From positions 1-64,000 of the forward strand of contig JBBPTG010000057.1 of assembly GCA_038093975.1 (NCBI GenBank): a DNA stretch of 64,000 bases, given 5' to 3'. The notes beneath the pieces are model-generated. The model did not search any database. It saw only the letters and a list, made by a program, of their open reading frames with translations, and was not told the DNA's origin. A program made the position numbers and the translations under genes. Below, piece by piece: positions 1-9,320 of this stretch. Within the stretch, counting starts at the first letter, position 1, and every line of letters begins with the position of its first letter. The stretch is from Chalciporus piperatus (taxonomy: Eukaryota; Basidiomycota; Agaricomycetes; Boletales; Boletaceae).

Positions 1-678
1 GAGAGGCGATTCTGCGCGAACGTGACGGAATGCTTTGAGGCTGAACGACGAGTCTTGGGCGGAGGTGTTGGCTAAAGCAGTGGACGATGCTGTCGAGTTA
101 GGATGTGGAGGTTTCGATTTGGTGCGTTCTCTGGTCCACGAGAATAAACCTGCAGCTCTTTTGTTGGAGGGAACGGGGTGATATGGAGGAGTTGAGTGTG
201 TTTCGCTTCGGACGTCGAAGGAAGATGATCTACTAGGGGTATCTAAATGATGATTCGATGATTCATTAGGAAGGGAATGAGTGGATTGGGCTGATTCATT
301 GTACACGCCAAAGACGGACGCCCTAGGGGGCGGGGGAGGAAGACCGTGACCAGAATCGGAGGTCACGCTGGATGTGTGCGGAGGAGAAGGGCCATCGTTG
401 AGTGACACAACGGATTGGGGCGCATGTTTGGGATCTGCCTGAGGGACCGGTTTCCGGCGGAAGGGAAGTTTGAGCTTGCTGGAGGAGGCGGCAGCCGGAA
501 GGTTGTAGATGGCTGGCGTAGGTGGCAAGGACTTGTCAGGGAAGACATAGTCAGCGTCAGTAGAATCCCTTGTGCTGGCAAACGAAGCTACCGATCCTGT
601 CGCGGTAGATTGTACAACGTGTCTGGGAGAAGAGTTCTGCCTGTCGCGTTTGTTGAAGAGACCTCCGAGGAGAGGCAT
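1..678 (-). CDS. Ser/Pro-rich protein of unknown family, N-terminal part (runs off left edge)
   Basis: The minus strand is open without a stop from the ATG at 678 to the window edge, exactly 226 codons. The protein starts MPLLGGLFNKRDRQNSS and is rich in Ser, Pro and Thr, with a proline run (LPPPPPRASVF) and several basic patches (KLKLPFRRKPV, KRAAGLFSWTRERTKSKPP). This looks like a disordered leader of a larger cytosolic fungal protein; any folded domain would lie beyond the window. Codon use is ordinary and the frame stays clean over 678 nt, which supports coding. No intron is needed in this part. I do not recognise the family. It lies in the same orientation as the thioredoxin-like gene upstream of it. 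Confidence 0.7.
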   Translation of the reverse strand, partial: MPLLGGLFNKRDRQNSSPRHVVQSTATGSVASFASTRDSTDADYVFPDKSLPPTPAIYNLPAAASSSKLKLPFRRKPVPQADPKHAPQSVVSLNDGPSPPHTSSVTSDSGHGLPPPPPRASVFGVYNESAQSTHSLPNESSNHHLDTPSRSSSFDVRSETHSTPPYHPVPSNKRAAGLFSWTRERTKSKPPHPNSTASSTALANTSAQDSSFSLKAFRHVRAESPL

Positions 679-1509
679 GAAGAATGAACTTCAATGAATG
701 GAGGTGGAGACAGCGAGCTCGTTACCGACTAGCAATGTCCCAGCAGAGAACAAGGCAGCGACTCTCGCGACGACGACCAGAAGTGAGAAGAGACCACTTA
801 AACTATGCCTCCTCATGTCAAAAATTATTACTTTTAATTCGGATAACCCCTTATCTGGAAACATCTGCTCCCTTAACAGAACGTTTCCTCCATCAACATT
901 CTATCAAATAATTGGCCCTTGCTGATCCACGATGCTCCCTACACTTGGCTTGCATTCATCCATGATGGACACAAGGTTTCATCCAGGCACTCTCAGAAGT
1001 TCCGCAACTCTACACGTTGCACGGTCGAATGTGTATCTCGAGCATCTTGAGCGCTACATGTTCTCATGATCCACTTCTACACGGGAACCGTTGGCATCTT
1101 TGGTGAATCTAGAAAGCATCCCAGCGCTCCGTTGACAAACGATCAAACATCTTCATTCCATCAAGTTCAATTCCGCTACGAAGGAATCTCGATTTGGCAT
1201 ATGGCATCATGAGGGCACCTTGTGATAGACAATAACAACCTATACGCAGTCGAGACACGGTGCGTAATTCTTTTTTTGATCAGCTCTGCTCTTCTCATTC
1301 CCAGGAGCCGTGCTTCAAAGATTCATCCTGGACAACTTTGATCCGCTGCCCGTTCCTCAGGGGTTGATTTTAGTCACGTGCCACAGCGACGCGTTCTCCA
1401 AGAGTCTTTCTCCAAATGCATTCTCAGTTGTACACGACTAGTGTTACACAAAATTCAAGGTAAAAGTGCCTCTAACGCACGTGTAATTCTATCCTAGCAT
1501 TGTTATGCA
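679..1509. other. Intergenic, 831 nt
   Basis: This stretch lies between the thioredoxin-like stop and the ATG of the left-edge gene, both on the minus strand. I see no convincing exon. Two CACGTG palindromes occur at 1375-1380 and 1478-1483. CACGTG is the core site of bHLH regulators such as Pho4/Cbf1. At 700-800 nt from the downstream ATG, their role is only a guess. Confidence 0.4.
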
Positions 1510-2091
1510 TTACGCGGCTTTAATTTGTTCGCTCCCGACGGCCTTTCCTCCAGTCCAACCAGCAACGTGTGAACCCATCAATTTCTGACGATGCAAGGTC
1601 GTGGTTAGGGTCGTAGCACGCGAGGAATTGGAAAGATTCACTGACATGGAGATTCCCCGCTCCAACTCCCTCTGCGGATCCAACTTTCTTCCCATCTTTA
1701 AAGACCATGAAGGTGGGCACCTATGTATCATGACGCATGTTTCAGTCAATTAAATCGCACAAGCTTTCATTTACTCACAACTCGTACATCGGCCTCTATG
1801 ACGACATCGTCGGCGTCATCGATGTTGACCCTGTATAGATCGACCCCAAGACGTTTGAACGTCTCCGAAAAGTCTAAGAACTGCTGGTTCGAAGACTGGG
1901 AGTAGCCACTCCAGTTTGCATGAAAGTCGATCACGACGACGCGTCCGCCGTTGATCTAGCACAAGGATTCGTTAGTGTGAGGGCTGAGCAGAACATCGAC
2001 CAAGTTTTGGGGAAAGCGGTATTTCCTTGGGGCGAGATCCACGCACTATTTTTGTAAATTCTTGGGAGTTGGTGATAGTGTTCGAAGCCAT
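1510..2091 (-). CDS. Thioredoxin-fold protein lacking all cysteines
   Basis: Four exons on the minus strand (2047-2091, 1779-1955, 1646-1720, 1510-1584) join in phase to 123 codons, the usual thioredoxin length. Recognisable parts are the N-terminal SQEFTKIINGG, the first strand VVVIDFHANW, the cis-proline strand VPTFMVFKDGKKV and the closing GAGNLHKLM segment. The active site, normally WCGPC, reads WSGYS, and no cysteine occurs anywhere in the predicted protein. It therefore cannot perform dithiol-disulfide exchange. It could be a fold-only adaptor or chaperone, as in some thioredoxin-like proteins, or a relaxed paralog. Introns are 62, 58 and 91 nt with normal GT/AG ends, so splicing appears intact. 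The start is the first in-frame ATG before the conserved domain. Family confidence is high; function is unknown. Confidence 0.85.
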
Positions 2092-3123
2092 CGCAAGTGC
2101 GTTCTCCAGGTGTCGGTAAGGCAAGAAGGTTTAGGAAAATGGAGGATTGGAACAAGATAGGAACACCAGAGGTTCGCCTTCGGGGAAAACAAGGGAACAG
2201 CGTGGGGCTTGGCGTACGTACGCGCAGTGTAATTGTCGGACAGGTATCGGCCTCGTAAGCTGATAAACCGATAAGCTACTAGTAGTCTAGTTGGTTCCTC
2301 TAAAGTGATGTAATGGCGCTGCGGTGGGAAATTCCAAGGTCATTACCGCGAAGAACGATGGCCAATGCGCCTATAAAACTGAAGGCTCTGCGCCTTGGGG
2401 AAGAATGGGCACCCTAGCCCCAGGAGTACTATTGCCAGTGGGGTTTGCTTCAGCGGTTGCGGCGACGCTAATTACCAATGGCGTAAGACCTTGCCGCCGT
2501 ATGTACCTCGCTCGAGATATTCTACACAACGTCCAAGAGAAGTTGTACTGGGCACAAGGCAAGTCGATAGATGTGACGCTGTTTAGATTGCAGCCAAACT
2601 TAGCTTTGTTGCAATCATGATGATGGTGACGCCAAGAGCGGAGTCTAAAAATGTTAGTTTCTTTGAAATACCCCCGCGGCGTTGCTTCGGTTCCGGATCG
2701 TACGATATTCCCAGACTCTTGCTGTTATCACAATGATTCACAATGTACGTGTGTGAGTATTTGCGTAGCATATTTACCTGACGGTCCTCGCAAATTAATT
2801 GTGAGCTTATACACCATCGAGATGAGCTAGCAGGTGAAAGGAATGATTTTTACATCGCAGTGTCTGTCAAGCGTCTTCGGCTTGGCTTTGATAGCCGAGT
2901 AAACTTTCCTTTTCTGGGGATGTAAACCTCATACGACCGCAGTATAGCTCTGTGCGGTGCTCCTTTGGATGGGACTCGTTCGCCACTACTGTACTTCCAG
3001 TAATTTCGACACATCCAACGAGGTCGACACCCAATTGCAAGGCCGCGCTCGTAAAGTTCGAGTCTTGAACAAGAGGTATCACCGTACCCAGCAAATCCTC
3101 GAACCGCTTACCTCTTCAAGCCA
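2092..3123. promoter_or_regulatory. Divergent intergenic region, 1,032 nt
   Basis: This stretch separates the thioredoxin-like gene (minus) from the Lam-type gene (plus) and must hold both promoters. Short open frames near 2324-2620 lack family resemblance and an ATG with good context. I see no clear TATA box. Confidence 0.4.
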
Positions 3124-6120
3124 ATGGCGCCGAATTTCTTTTCGAAGCTCGTCAAGACCGCCCCTGCACCGAACGCAACGGGCGGAGGTACCAATTATCT
3201 GAGCGATGACCAAGGTCAAACCTCCCCACGCTCCTCGATAGTTGGCCGCCCACATTCCAAGTCTATATCCCATCCACCCGCATTTCATCTCTCCCCGCAT
3301 ATGAACGCAGAAGCCTCCGAATCTTCAACTTCCGTAGGAAGCGTCACAATTGGAGTCATCCCACCTTCTCCCCGTACAACAGATCCAGACCTCTACGCAT
3401 ACGCCACACCTCAATCGGGCATCGAACAAGTACATCAAGCGTCACTACAACACCGGCGCATCCGTTCGCAGGACCGTTATATTCCTGACAGGCACGAAAT
3501 GTCCCTTGCTGCGCGCTCAGCCGGTGAAGTAGTGGAAGACGCACAGCTTACTCCCACACCTTCGCGGCCTTCTCAACCTCCAGAATGGCCCTCTACCCTC
3601 TCCGCAGGGTCTCCAGATGGGTCTCCACGTCATCTATCCCCTGCCTCATCGACGGGTAACCTCAAGGGTTTCGTTGACAGGCAGGGTCCGAGTCGGACTC
3701 ATATTCTAAGCACTCCAGAGAAGCCTGTAGCACATAAGTTGTCCAAGCGTTCATTACGCAGCGCAACACAGCCTTCGCCGCCCCTAAAAGTCGATCAAGC
3801 GAACAAGGCGGACACGCGCAGCGGTGGTCGCCACGAGGACGGGTCCTCTGTGTCAAATACACTCGTCGAGTCTCCCACATCACTCACAGCTCAGAAAACC
3901 CAGTCACAGGAGCTTCTTGCGACACTCAGCGACTCGGACGCTAAATCTATTCGTTCTGCGACAAGTTCAGGTTCCAAGAAGCGTAAGGATACCGGGTGTA
4001 GAGTTTATACGCCCTCTCGGAAGAAGTCCCTCCCCGAATCCATGAATAGCCCTCTGCAGGCACCACCTGTACCACCTGTACCTACTTCGTTTTCACCTTC
4101 CGGGTCCAAGTCCACGCTCTCTGTAAACGGTACAAGCGGTACCCCACATGCCCACCCTTCCACCCAATATTCTTCTCCAACAGCTTTCGACCGCAGAACT
4201 CGCTCCCCCAATGTGTCGACGAGCCGGAGCAATTTCTCAGACGGCGATACCTACAGTTCAAGTGATGAAGACCTCGGCTCCGATGATGAGTTGGACTTGA
4301 ACGAGCAAGACATCCCAGTCACTGGGTTTGCCGTCGCCAGCAATAAGCGAAACGCAGACTTCCACGAACTCTTCCCTAACATCCCCGAGGGTGACTATCT
4401 TATTGAAGGTGAGGAGATATTTCTGTTGCATTGCACTCGGCTGAGAACGACGGCACAGACTACGGCTGCGCATTGCAACGTGAGATCCTAATTCAAGGCA
4501 GGTTATACATTTCAGAAAACCATATTTGCTTCCATGCCAATATTTTTGGTTGGATCACCGACGTACGTTCGGATTCCCCTCGAGCTTCACGAATAACTGA
4601 CCGCTCTGCGATAGCTTTCTATTCCTATATATGAAATCACCGGGCTCGAGAAAAGGATGACTGCGTTTGTCATTCCGAACGCGATACAAATCACGACCCG
4701 GCAAGCTAAATATACATTTGCATCCTTTCTTTCACGGGACACGACATATGACGTCATCGCGAATGTCTGGCGTCTTGCACGCCCCGAGGATAGTCTCGAA
4801 CTACCAGACAGTCAGACTCCATCCACACAGGACAGGAGCTCTGCTCTCAGTTTCTCAGATGGCTCCGCGAAGGAGCGTGCACCTGGGGGACCGAACAAAG
4901 TGACCTCTTGCGCGTGTTCGAAGAGTGGTGAACATCTGAGTGAGATGGCACTCGAGACGGTTCTGCCTGGGACTCCAGACAAGATATACAACCTCATGTT
5001 CGCGAGCGGATTCATCAAAGACTTTATGAAGGTGGACCAGAAGCTCATGGGTGAGTGCGCAGGCACTCTTTCTTATCTTGTTTCTGAATTTCATCCTCCA
5101 GACGTCCAAATATCTGATTGGGCGCCTATCAGTCCGGGATCGAAGCTTCTTCAGCGCAACATGTCATATATCAAGCCTCTCAACAACAGCGTTGGTCCAA
5201 AACAGACAAAGTGCGAGATTCACGACGAAACGGTCTATTGCGATTTCGATGATTATGCGGTGATGCTCACGTCCACGAGGACGCCAGACGTACCGAGCGG
5301 TGGTGTGTTCGTGGTCAAGACCCGAACATGTATCATGTGGGCGAGTTCGATATCGACGAGAGTAATCGTCACGACGCAAGTAGAATGGACGGGGAGGAGT
5401 TTCATTAAAGGTGATTCACGAGTTCTCCGGTGTCGTTGATCCGTTCCTGAACGTTCCTGACCCTCAGGTCTCATCGAGAAGTCCGCTGTGGATGGACAGA
5501 GGGTGTATCACTCTGCCCTGGACAATGCGATGCGGACGTACATCCAGGAACACCAGACCGAATTCATTCCGGCGGGAATCGATCCGACAGCTGTCGCTCC
5601 CATCACACCGATCACCCCTATTGCGGACGCCAAAGGTATCGAGAAGGCTATCACGGACGAAGAAGCACGCAAAGCCCGGGAGCGCGATCGGAACCGGCGC
5701 GGGTTACAATGGGCATACGAGACCTTTGAAGGGGCTTACAATGTCGGGAAACGATCCGCGCACGATGCGCTCGAGCTCGTCAAAGAAGCATGGGATCAAT
5801 CTTCGTCGACGACGATTTTATGGTTCGTCATCGTGTTGCTCGTGCTGAGTAATCTGTGGACGTTCGTTCTCGTTGGGAATCGCGAGGAGGTTGGGAGGCG
5901 CAGGGAGGCGAAGAGGGCGGAGGAAAAAGAAAGGTGGCTTCAGGGTGTTGTTGCGGGAATATGGGAGGAGTTGGCTGTCGAACGGTCGAGGAGCGGGTTC
6001 GCGGTGCCGTCTGGGCCTGTGGGGGATGTACATGTGGAGGTGGCTAATATTGGGCGGGCGTTGGATGCGGTGGAGCAGAGGGTGAAGGCGATCAGGGAGG
6101 GTTTGGAGGGTTTGAGTTGA
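3124..6120 (+). CDS. GRAM-VASt domain sterol-transfer protein (Lam/Ysp2/Aster family)
   Basis: Five exons (3124-4408, 4459-4562, 4615-5050, 5102-5410, 5468-6120) join in phase to 929 codons. Residues 1 to about 410 are a Ser/Pro-rich disordered leader with an acidic stretch (SSSDEDLGSDDELDLNEQD). A GRAM domain follows (ELFPNIPEGDYLIE, GRLYISENHICFHANIFGW, IQITTRQAKYTFASF). Next is a VASt domain (ALETVLPGTPDKIYNLMF, SDWAPISPG, RNMSYIKPLNNSVGPKQT, CEIHDETVYCDFDDY). A single hydrophobic helix, TILWFVIVLLVLSNLWTFVL, lies near residue 830 and is followed by a short tail. In yeast, Lam proteins are anchored in the ER at plasma-membrane contacts, and the VASt domain moves sterol between bilayers. 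Length and domain order match the family. The last exon carries a coiled basic stretch before and after the membrane helix. Family is confident; the exact ortholog (Lam1/3 or Lam2/4) is not. Confidence 0.92.
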
Positions 6121-6547
6121 GGATATCACACGTTCGTTTCTTTTCTTTTTTTTTTCGTGCTTTCTTTCTTCGTTCTTGAGTATTGAGGCCTTATTGAGGG
6201 TTTTCTCTCGTATTTATTGGCTCAGGTTGACATGATCACTGCGAAGACACGGGTTGAATGGTCAAGGTTGTTGGACACCAGACGACAACGGTTTCTCATC
6301 CAAGACTCCGGTTGTCTACTATCTTTTCTCCTGTCCTTGATGGGCTCAAGTTTGCACTTGTGTGTCTCAAAGTCCTTCAAATCCAGATGGATTTCCTGGG
6401 AGTATACAATGAATGATGTGATGCATCTCACTGGTCTATGAAAGGCGACCTTCCCATCATGATATCGGCGGAGAGTTACGTCTGGTGTTGTGATCGCACA
6501 ACAATCTACTCGAACAGCAGCGACCAAATATCGACCACCTCGATCAT
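6121..6547. other. Intergenic, 427 nt
   Basis: This is 3' flank of the Lam-type gene, starting with a T-rich run (6139-6157). I see no gene in it. Confidence 0.4.
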
Positions 6548-6994
6548 CTATCCCCCGAAAGGTCTTAGATTCCCCAATTCCGCGTACAAAGTCTCCTTGC
6601 CCTCTGGGCTCAGCGCCTTGTACGGAGTCATCTCAGTCGCACCATCAAATACCCTAGTAAGTTAAAATCACCTCGACTCGGATGTGCCAGTGAGAAGCAT
6701 CACACCTCCGAACTTTCGCGAAGCCTTCAATAACATTTTCGACATCCGAGTCCGTAGGGTCTGCTTTGACTGCACCAGCGAGATATTTCCTCATGCACAT
6801 GCCCGAGTCAGGTACACAGACCTTTCCTGCATCAGCAACGTTGGATTCCCTCGCGAGACCGTATCCCGGTCAGAGCACCAGCGCACCTCAGGTTGCGGGA
6901 TTTCTGCGCGTGAGCAACTAGGATAAGACTTTCTCGTACTTACAGACTGTGGATGCATACTGTGATTATCGTGTGCGTAGATTTGATGGGTCAT
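6548..6994 (-). pseudogene. Frameshifted gene fragment, product not recognised
   Basis: Two well-formed exons can be read on the minus strand. The terminal exon 6548-6653 encodes VFDGATEMTPYKALSPEGKE through to a stop at 6548. The exon before it (6706-6903) encodes GKVCVPDSGMCMRKYLAGAV and DPTDSDVENVIEGF. They are joined by a 51-nt intron. A further donor (GTAAGT at 6943) and its acceptor (CGCAG at 6904) mark another intron. Inside the middle exon the frame breaks near 6860: upstream bases read NLRCAGALTG, while the continuation GYGLARESNVADAG is one base out of register. A single extra G in CCGGGATACGG would explain it. No start codon or upstream exons are evident. It is either a decaying remnant or an assembly indel in a real gene. 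I cannot name the family. Confidence 0.5.
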
Positions 6995-7292
6995 ATCGTA
7001 CCTAATAGGGGTCTATTTGCACTAGCCTGAAACCAAGAACGTCCGAATTTACATCGAACCTGCGAGGGACGTCGACTGCTCCCAGGCTCTACCAAGGAGT
7101 AGTAAACCAAGACTAACGACTTCGATCCACTACCTAGAGCGCTTTTGACCTACAAGAACGTCACTTGTCCCTTTTGAAAGTTGTTTGCATTCCCAAAACG
7201 GCGGAATGTAGGACAACAAACTTGGTACTCCTTGGTTTACAACCACCGCTCACATCGTCCCACCGTTTCAGAGAACCAGTGGATCGGATATC

Positions 7293-8053
7293 ATGGCGCG
7301 CATTCCAAGATGGTATGACGCCCTTGACAAAGTCTTAAAAAAAGCAGGGGGAACTGGAGGTCTGTAATACACTATTTGATTATTGCTACACGACAGCCCG
7401 ACGCCCGCTCAGTCATGCAGTTCGCAACCCTCGAAGCGCCGAACCTGCCCCGCGTCCGATCGCTCATCCATCGTGAATTCGTCACTGCGACCACTCTCCC
7501 GACGCTTCCGCTGATCCTAGTCACGACCGACATTCGCACCCCAAAGGTCTCTCACATGAACAATCAAGAGTGCGTCGAGGCGGTTTATTGGATGGAGAGC
7601 ACTCAGGAGCAGTACCGCATCATCGGACGGGCGTCGGTCGTTCCAAAGTTGATGTATCAGGATCCATACCCAAAGCCTCACGGGATCGTCTTTGATCGAC
7701 TGGAACAAGATGAGTTCGATTGGGAGAAGAAGAGGGTCGAGGTGTTCGATGGTATGAGTGCATACATGAAGGCGACGTGGTGCCGGCCTGTCCCAGGTAC
7801 GCCGCTCAAAGGTGGGGAGGAAGAGATGAAGAAATGGCCGGAGAAGCTTCCGAAGCTTGGTGAGGCGAAGAACGAGGAGGAAAAGAAGAACCTGGAGATC
7901 GCACTGTCGAATTTCGCGTTGTTACTCATCGAACCGCTCGAGGTGGACTTTGTAGAACTTGGGATTCAGCCCAACAGGAGGACAAACTTCAAGAGGGAGG
8001 GGGCCGATTCGGATCGGTCTGTTGAATTCAAGGAGACCTTGCTTGTACCTTGA
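7293..8053 (+). CDS. Alr4036-type FMN-binding (pyridoxamine 5'-phosphate oxidase-like) protein
   Basis: The main exon encodes SVMQFATLEAPNLPRVRSLI and HREFV, the FMN-binding strand signature of the PNPOx-like split-barrel fold. It continues with CVEAVYWMESTQEQYRIIGRA, a tryptophan- and arginine-containing core and a C-terminal EPLEVDFVELG. Proteins of this type are small cytosolic FMN-binding flavoproteins; the substrate of the fungal members is not established. The likely start, MARIPRWYDALDK at 7293, matches the usual N-terminal helix of the family. The first intron is unclear: a donor at 7360 pairs in phase with an acceptor at 7412, whereas the acceptor at 7396, which would keep the conserved PDARS, is out of phase with it. 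A transcript is needed to fix the junction. The end (TGA at 8051-8053) is firm. The 298 nt upstream of the ATG hold nothing I recognise. Confidence 0.8.
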
Positions 8054-8484
8054 TGCATCGGGGGTGACTTTCACAGGATAGAGCAAGCCAGTCGGCTATT
8101 CCGGAGAGAACGGTAGGATGGATCATGATTGTAATCGGAGTCTTGGCATGTAACAACAGGATAGAGCTTAGATCACAGGTTTACCGTTCACAAATTGGGT
8201 GCTAACAAGGAAGACTCAATCGTTCACTGTTCGAGGTAGATTTCCCCCTTGACAAGCAAAAGGAAGCATAGTTGAAACTCGATGGATGTCCAGATTTGCA
8301 GATCTTTGGATAGCGCGGGTGAACGTTTGAATAACTGTCACTGACTCCCGGGACTTCCCATTTGACCGTTGGCTCCGTTCGATATCGATGTAGGTCCATT
8401 AAAATCGAGCGCACCACGAGGTAAAAAATTGAAGTCGACGAAACGCGAACTTGACATACGTACTGGTTTAACCAGGTTTACTAA

Positions 8485-8543
8485 GGGCCTGTTTGAGATG
8501 CGGCAGTCTTACAGCTAAGTATTGCTAACTCTCAAACAGGCCC
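8485..8543. mobile_element. Miniature inverted-repeat element with TAA target duplication
   Basis: Two perfect 14-nt inverted arms, GGGCCTGTTTGAGA (8485-8498) and its reverse complement (8530-8543), enclose a 31-nt middle. The whole is flanked by TAA on both sides (8482-8484 and 8544-8546). A 3-bp TWA duplication with G-rich termini is the hallmark of PIF/Harbinger-type MITEs. At 59 bp it is far too small to encode anything and would be a deletion derivative moved in trans. Confidence 0.75.
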
Positions 8544-9257
8544 TAAGTTGTAAAATCGCGAATCTGGGTATACTTGCTAAGCGTTTAAGCAGGGGACCTG
8601 TCGTACCTGTGCCTGATTCAGAATTCAAGATTCCCCGAGCTGCGGAACGGGCACGGGTAAAACATCCGTCGGACTGTGTGCGGTGATACGAGTTGGAGAA
8701 CAGCGGAATGTCTACTTACAGAGGAATGCTCGCATCCTGTGTGCATGTTTAGTTTAATCTCACCATGTCGGAGGAGGAAGCCATCGCTCTCCGCAGACTT
8801 CTTCTGCCAAGCATATTACACGCAAGGCAAGAAACACGCACTGGACAGGCAAGATGGCTTGCGTGGTTGGGTGCCGCATTAATTACGGGCATGTCGGCCT
8901 AAGAAAAGTCCCAGCCTCCGCTTCACACGGTGCCTTGATTGAGAAACAGATATCACGACAAGTCGACGACGAAATCTATGCATTGGTGTCATGAGGTAGA
9001 AGTGAGATAGGCGGATCGAGAAAGGTTTGGTGCTTCAGCCCAAGCCATATAAACCGAAGAATGGAGGGATCGTACTTGGTTATAGTTGGTCCCATTCAGT
9101 GCTTCCGTCGGCATGTAAAATAACCCCTTTCCGATAAAAATATCCAATCTCACGTCCGCCGCACAGCGCTGGCAGTCGCTATAGATATATCAACGATCCA
9201 GATGGAAAAGCCTCATTCTCCGTGTTGAACGACAGACTAACTTCCCTTTCCGTGTGC

Positions 9258-9264
9258 TATATAA
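9258..9264 (+). promoter_or_regulatory. TATA box of the ABCA gene
   Basis: TATATAA lies 57 nt upstream of the ABCA start codon, a normal spacing for a short fungal 5' leader. It is read from sequence only. Confidence 0.5.
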
Positions 9265-9320
9265 CCCTCTCATGAGGTTCAGGGCATAACTTCATCATCG
9301 AGAGCAAGTTAACTAGCAAC

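Larger units (their letters stand above)
8054..9320. other. Intergenic, 1.27 kb, with small TIR element and ABCA promoter
   Basis: No gene is supported here. Short frames at 8202-8417 and 8676-8882 lack homology and splice context. The stretch holds a 59-bp inverted-repeat element at 8485-8543 and, at its right end, the likely core promoter of the ABCA gene. Confidence 0.45.

Noticed and set aside
2324..2620. 98-codon plus-strand frame in the divergent region
   Set aside because: It begins at a non-ATG codon, has no motif and lies where promoters are expected.
6861..7120. Possible tRNA-like B box (CAGGTTCGATGTAAATTC, minus strand, near 7050)
   Set aside because: The downstream bases do not fit the B-box consensus and no cloverleaf with an anticodon arm can be drawn.
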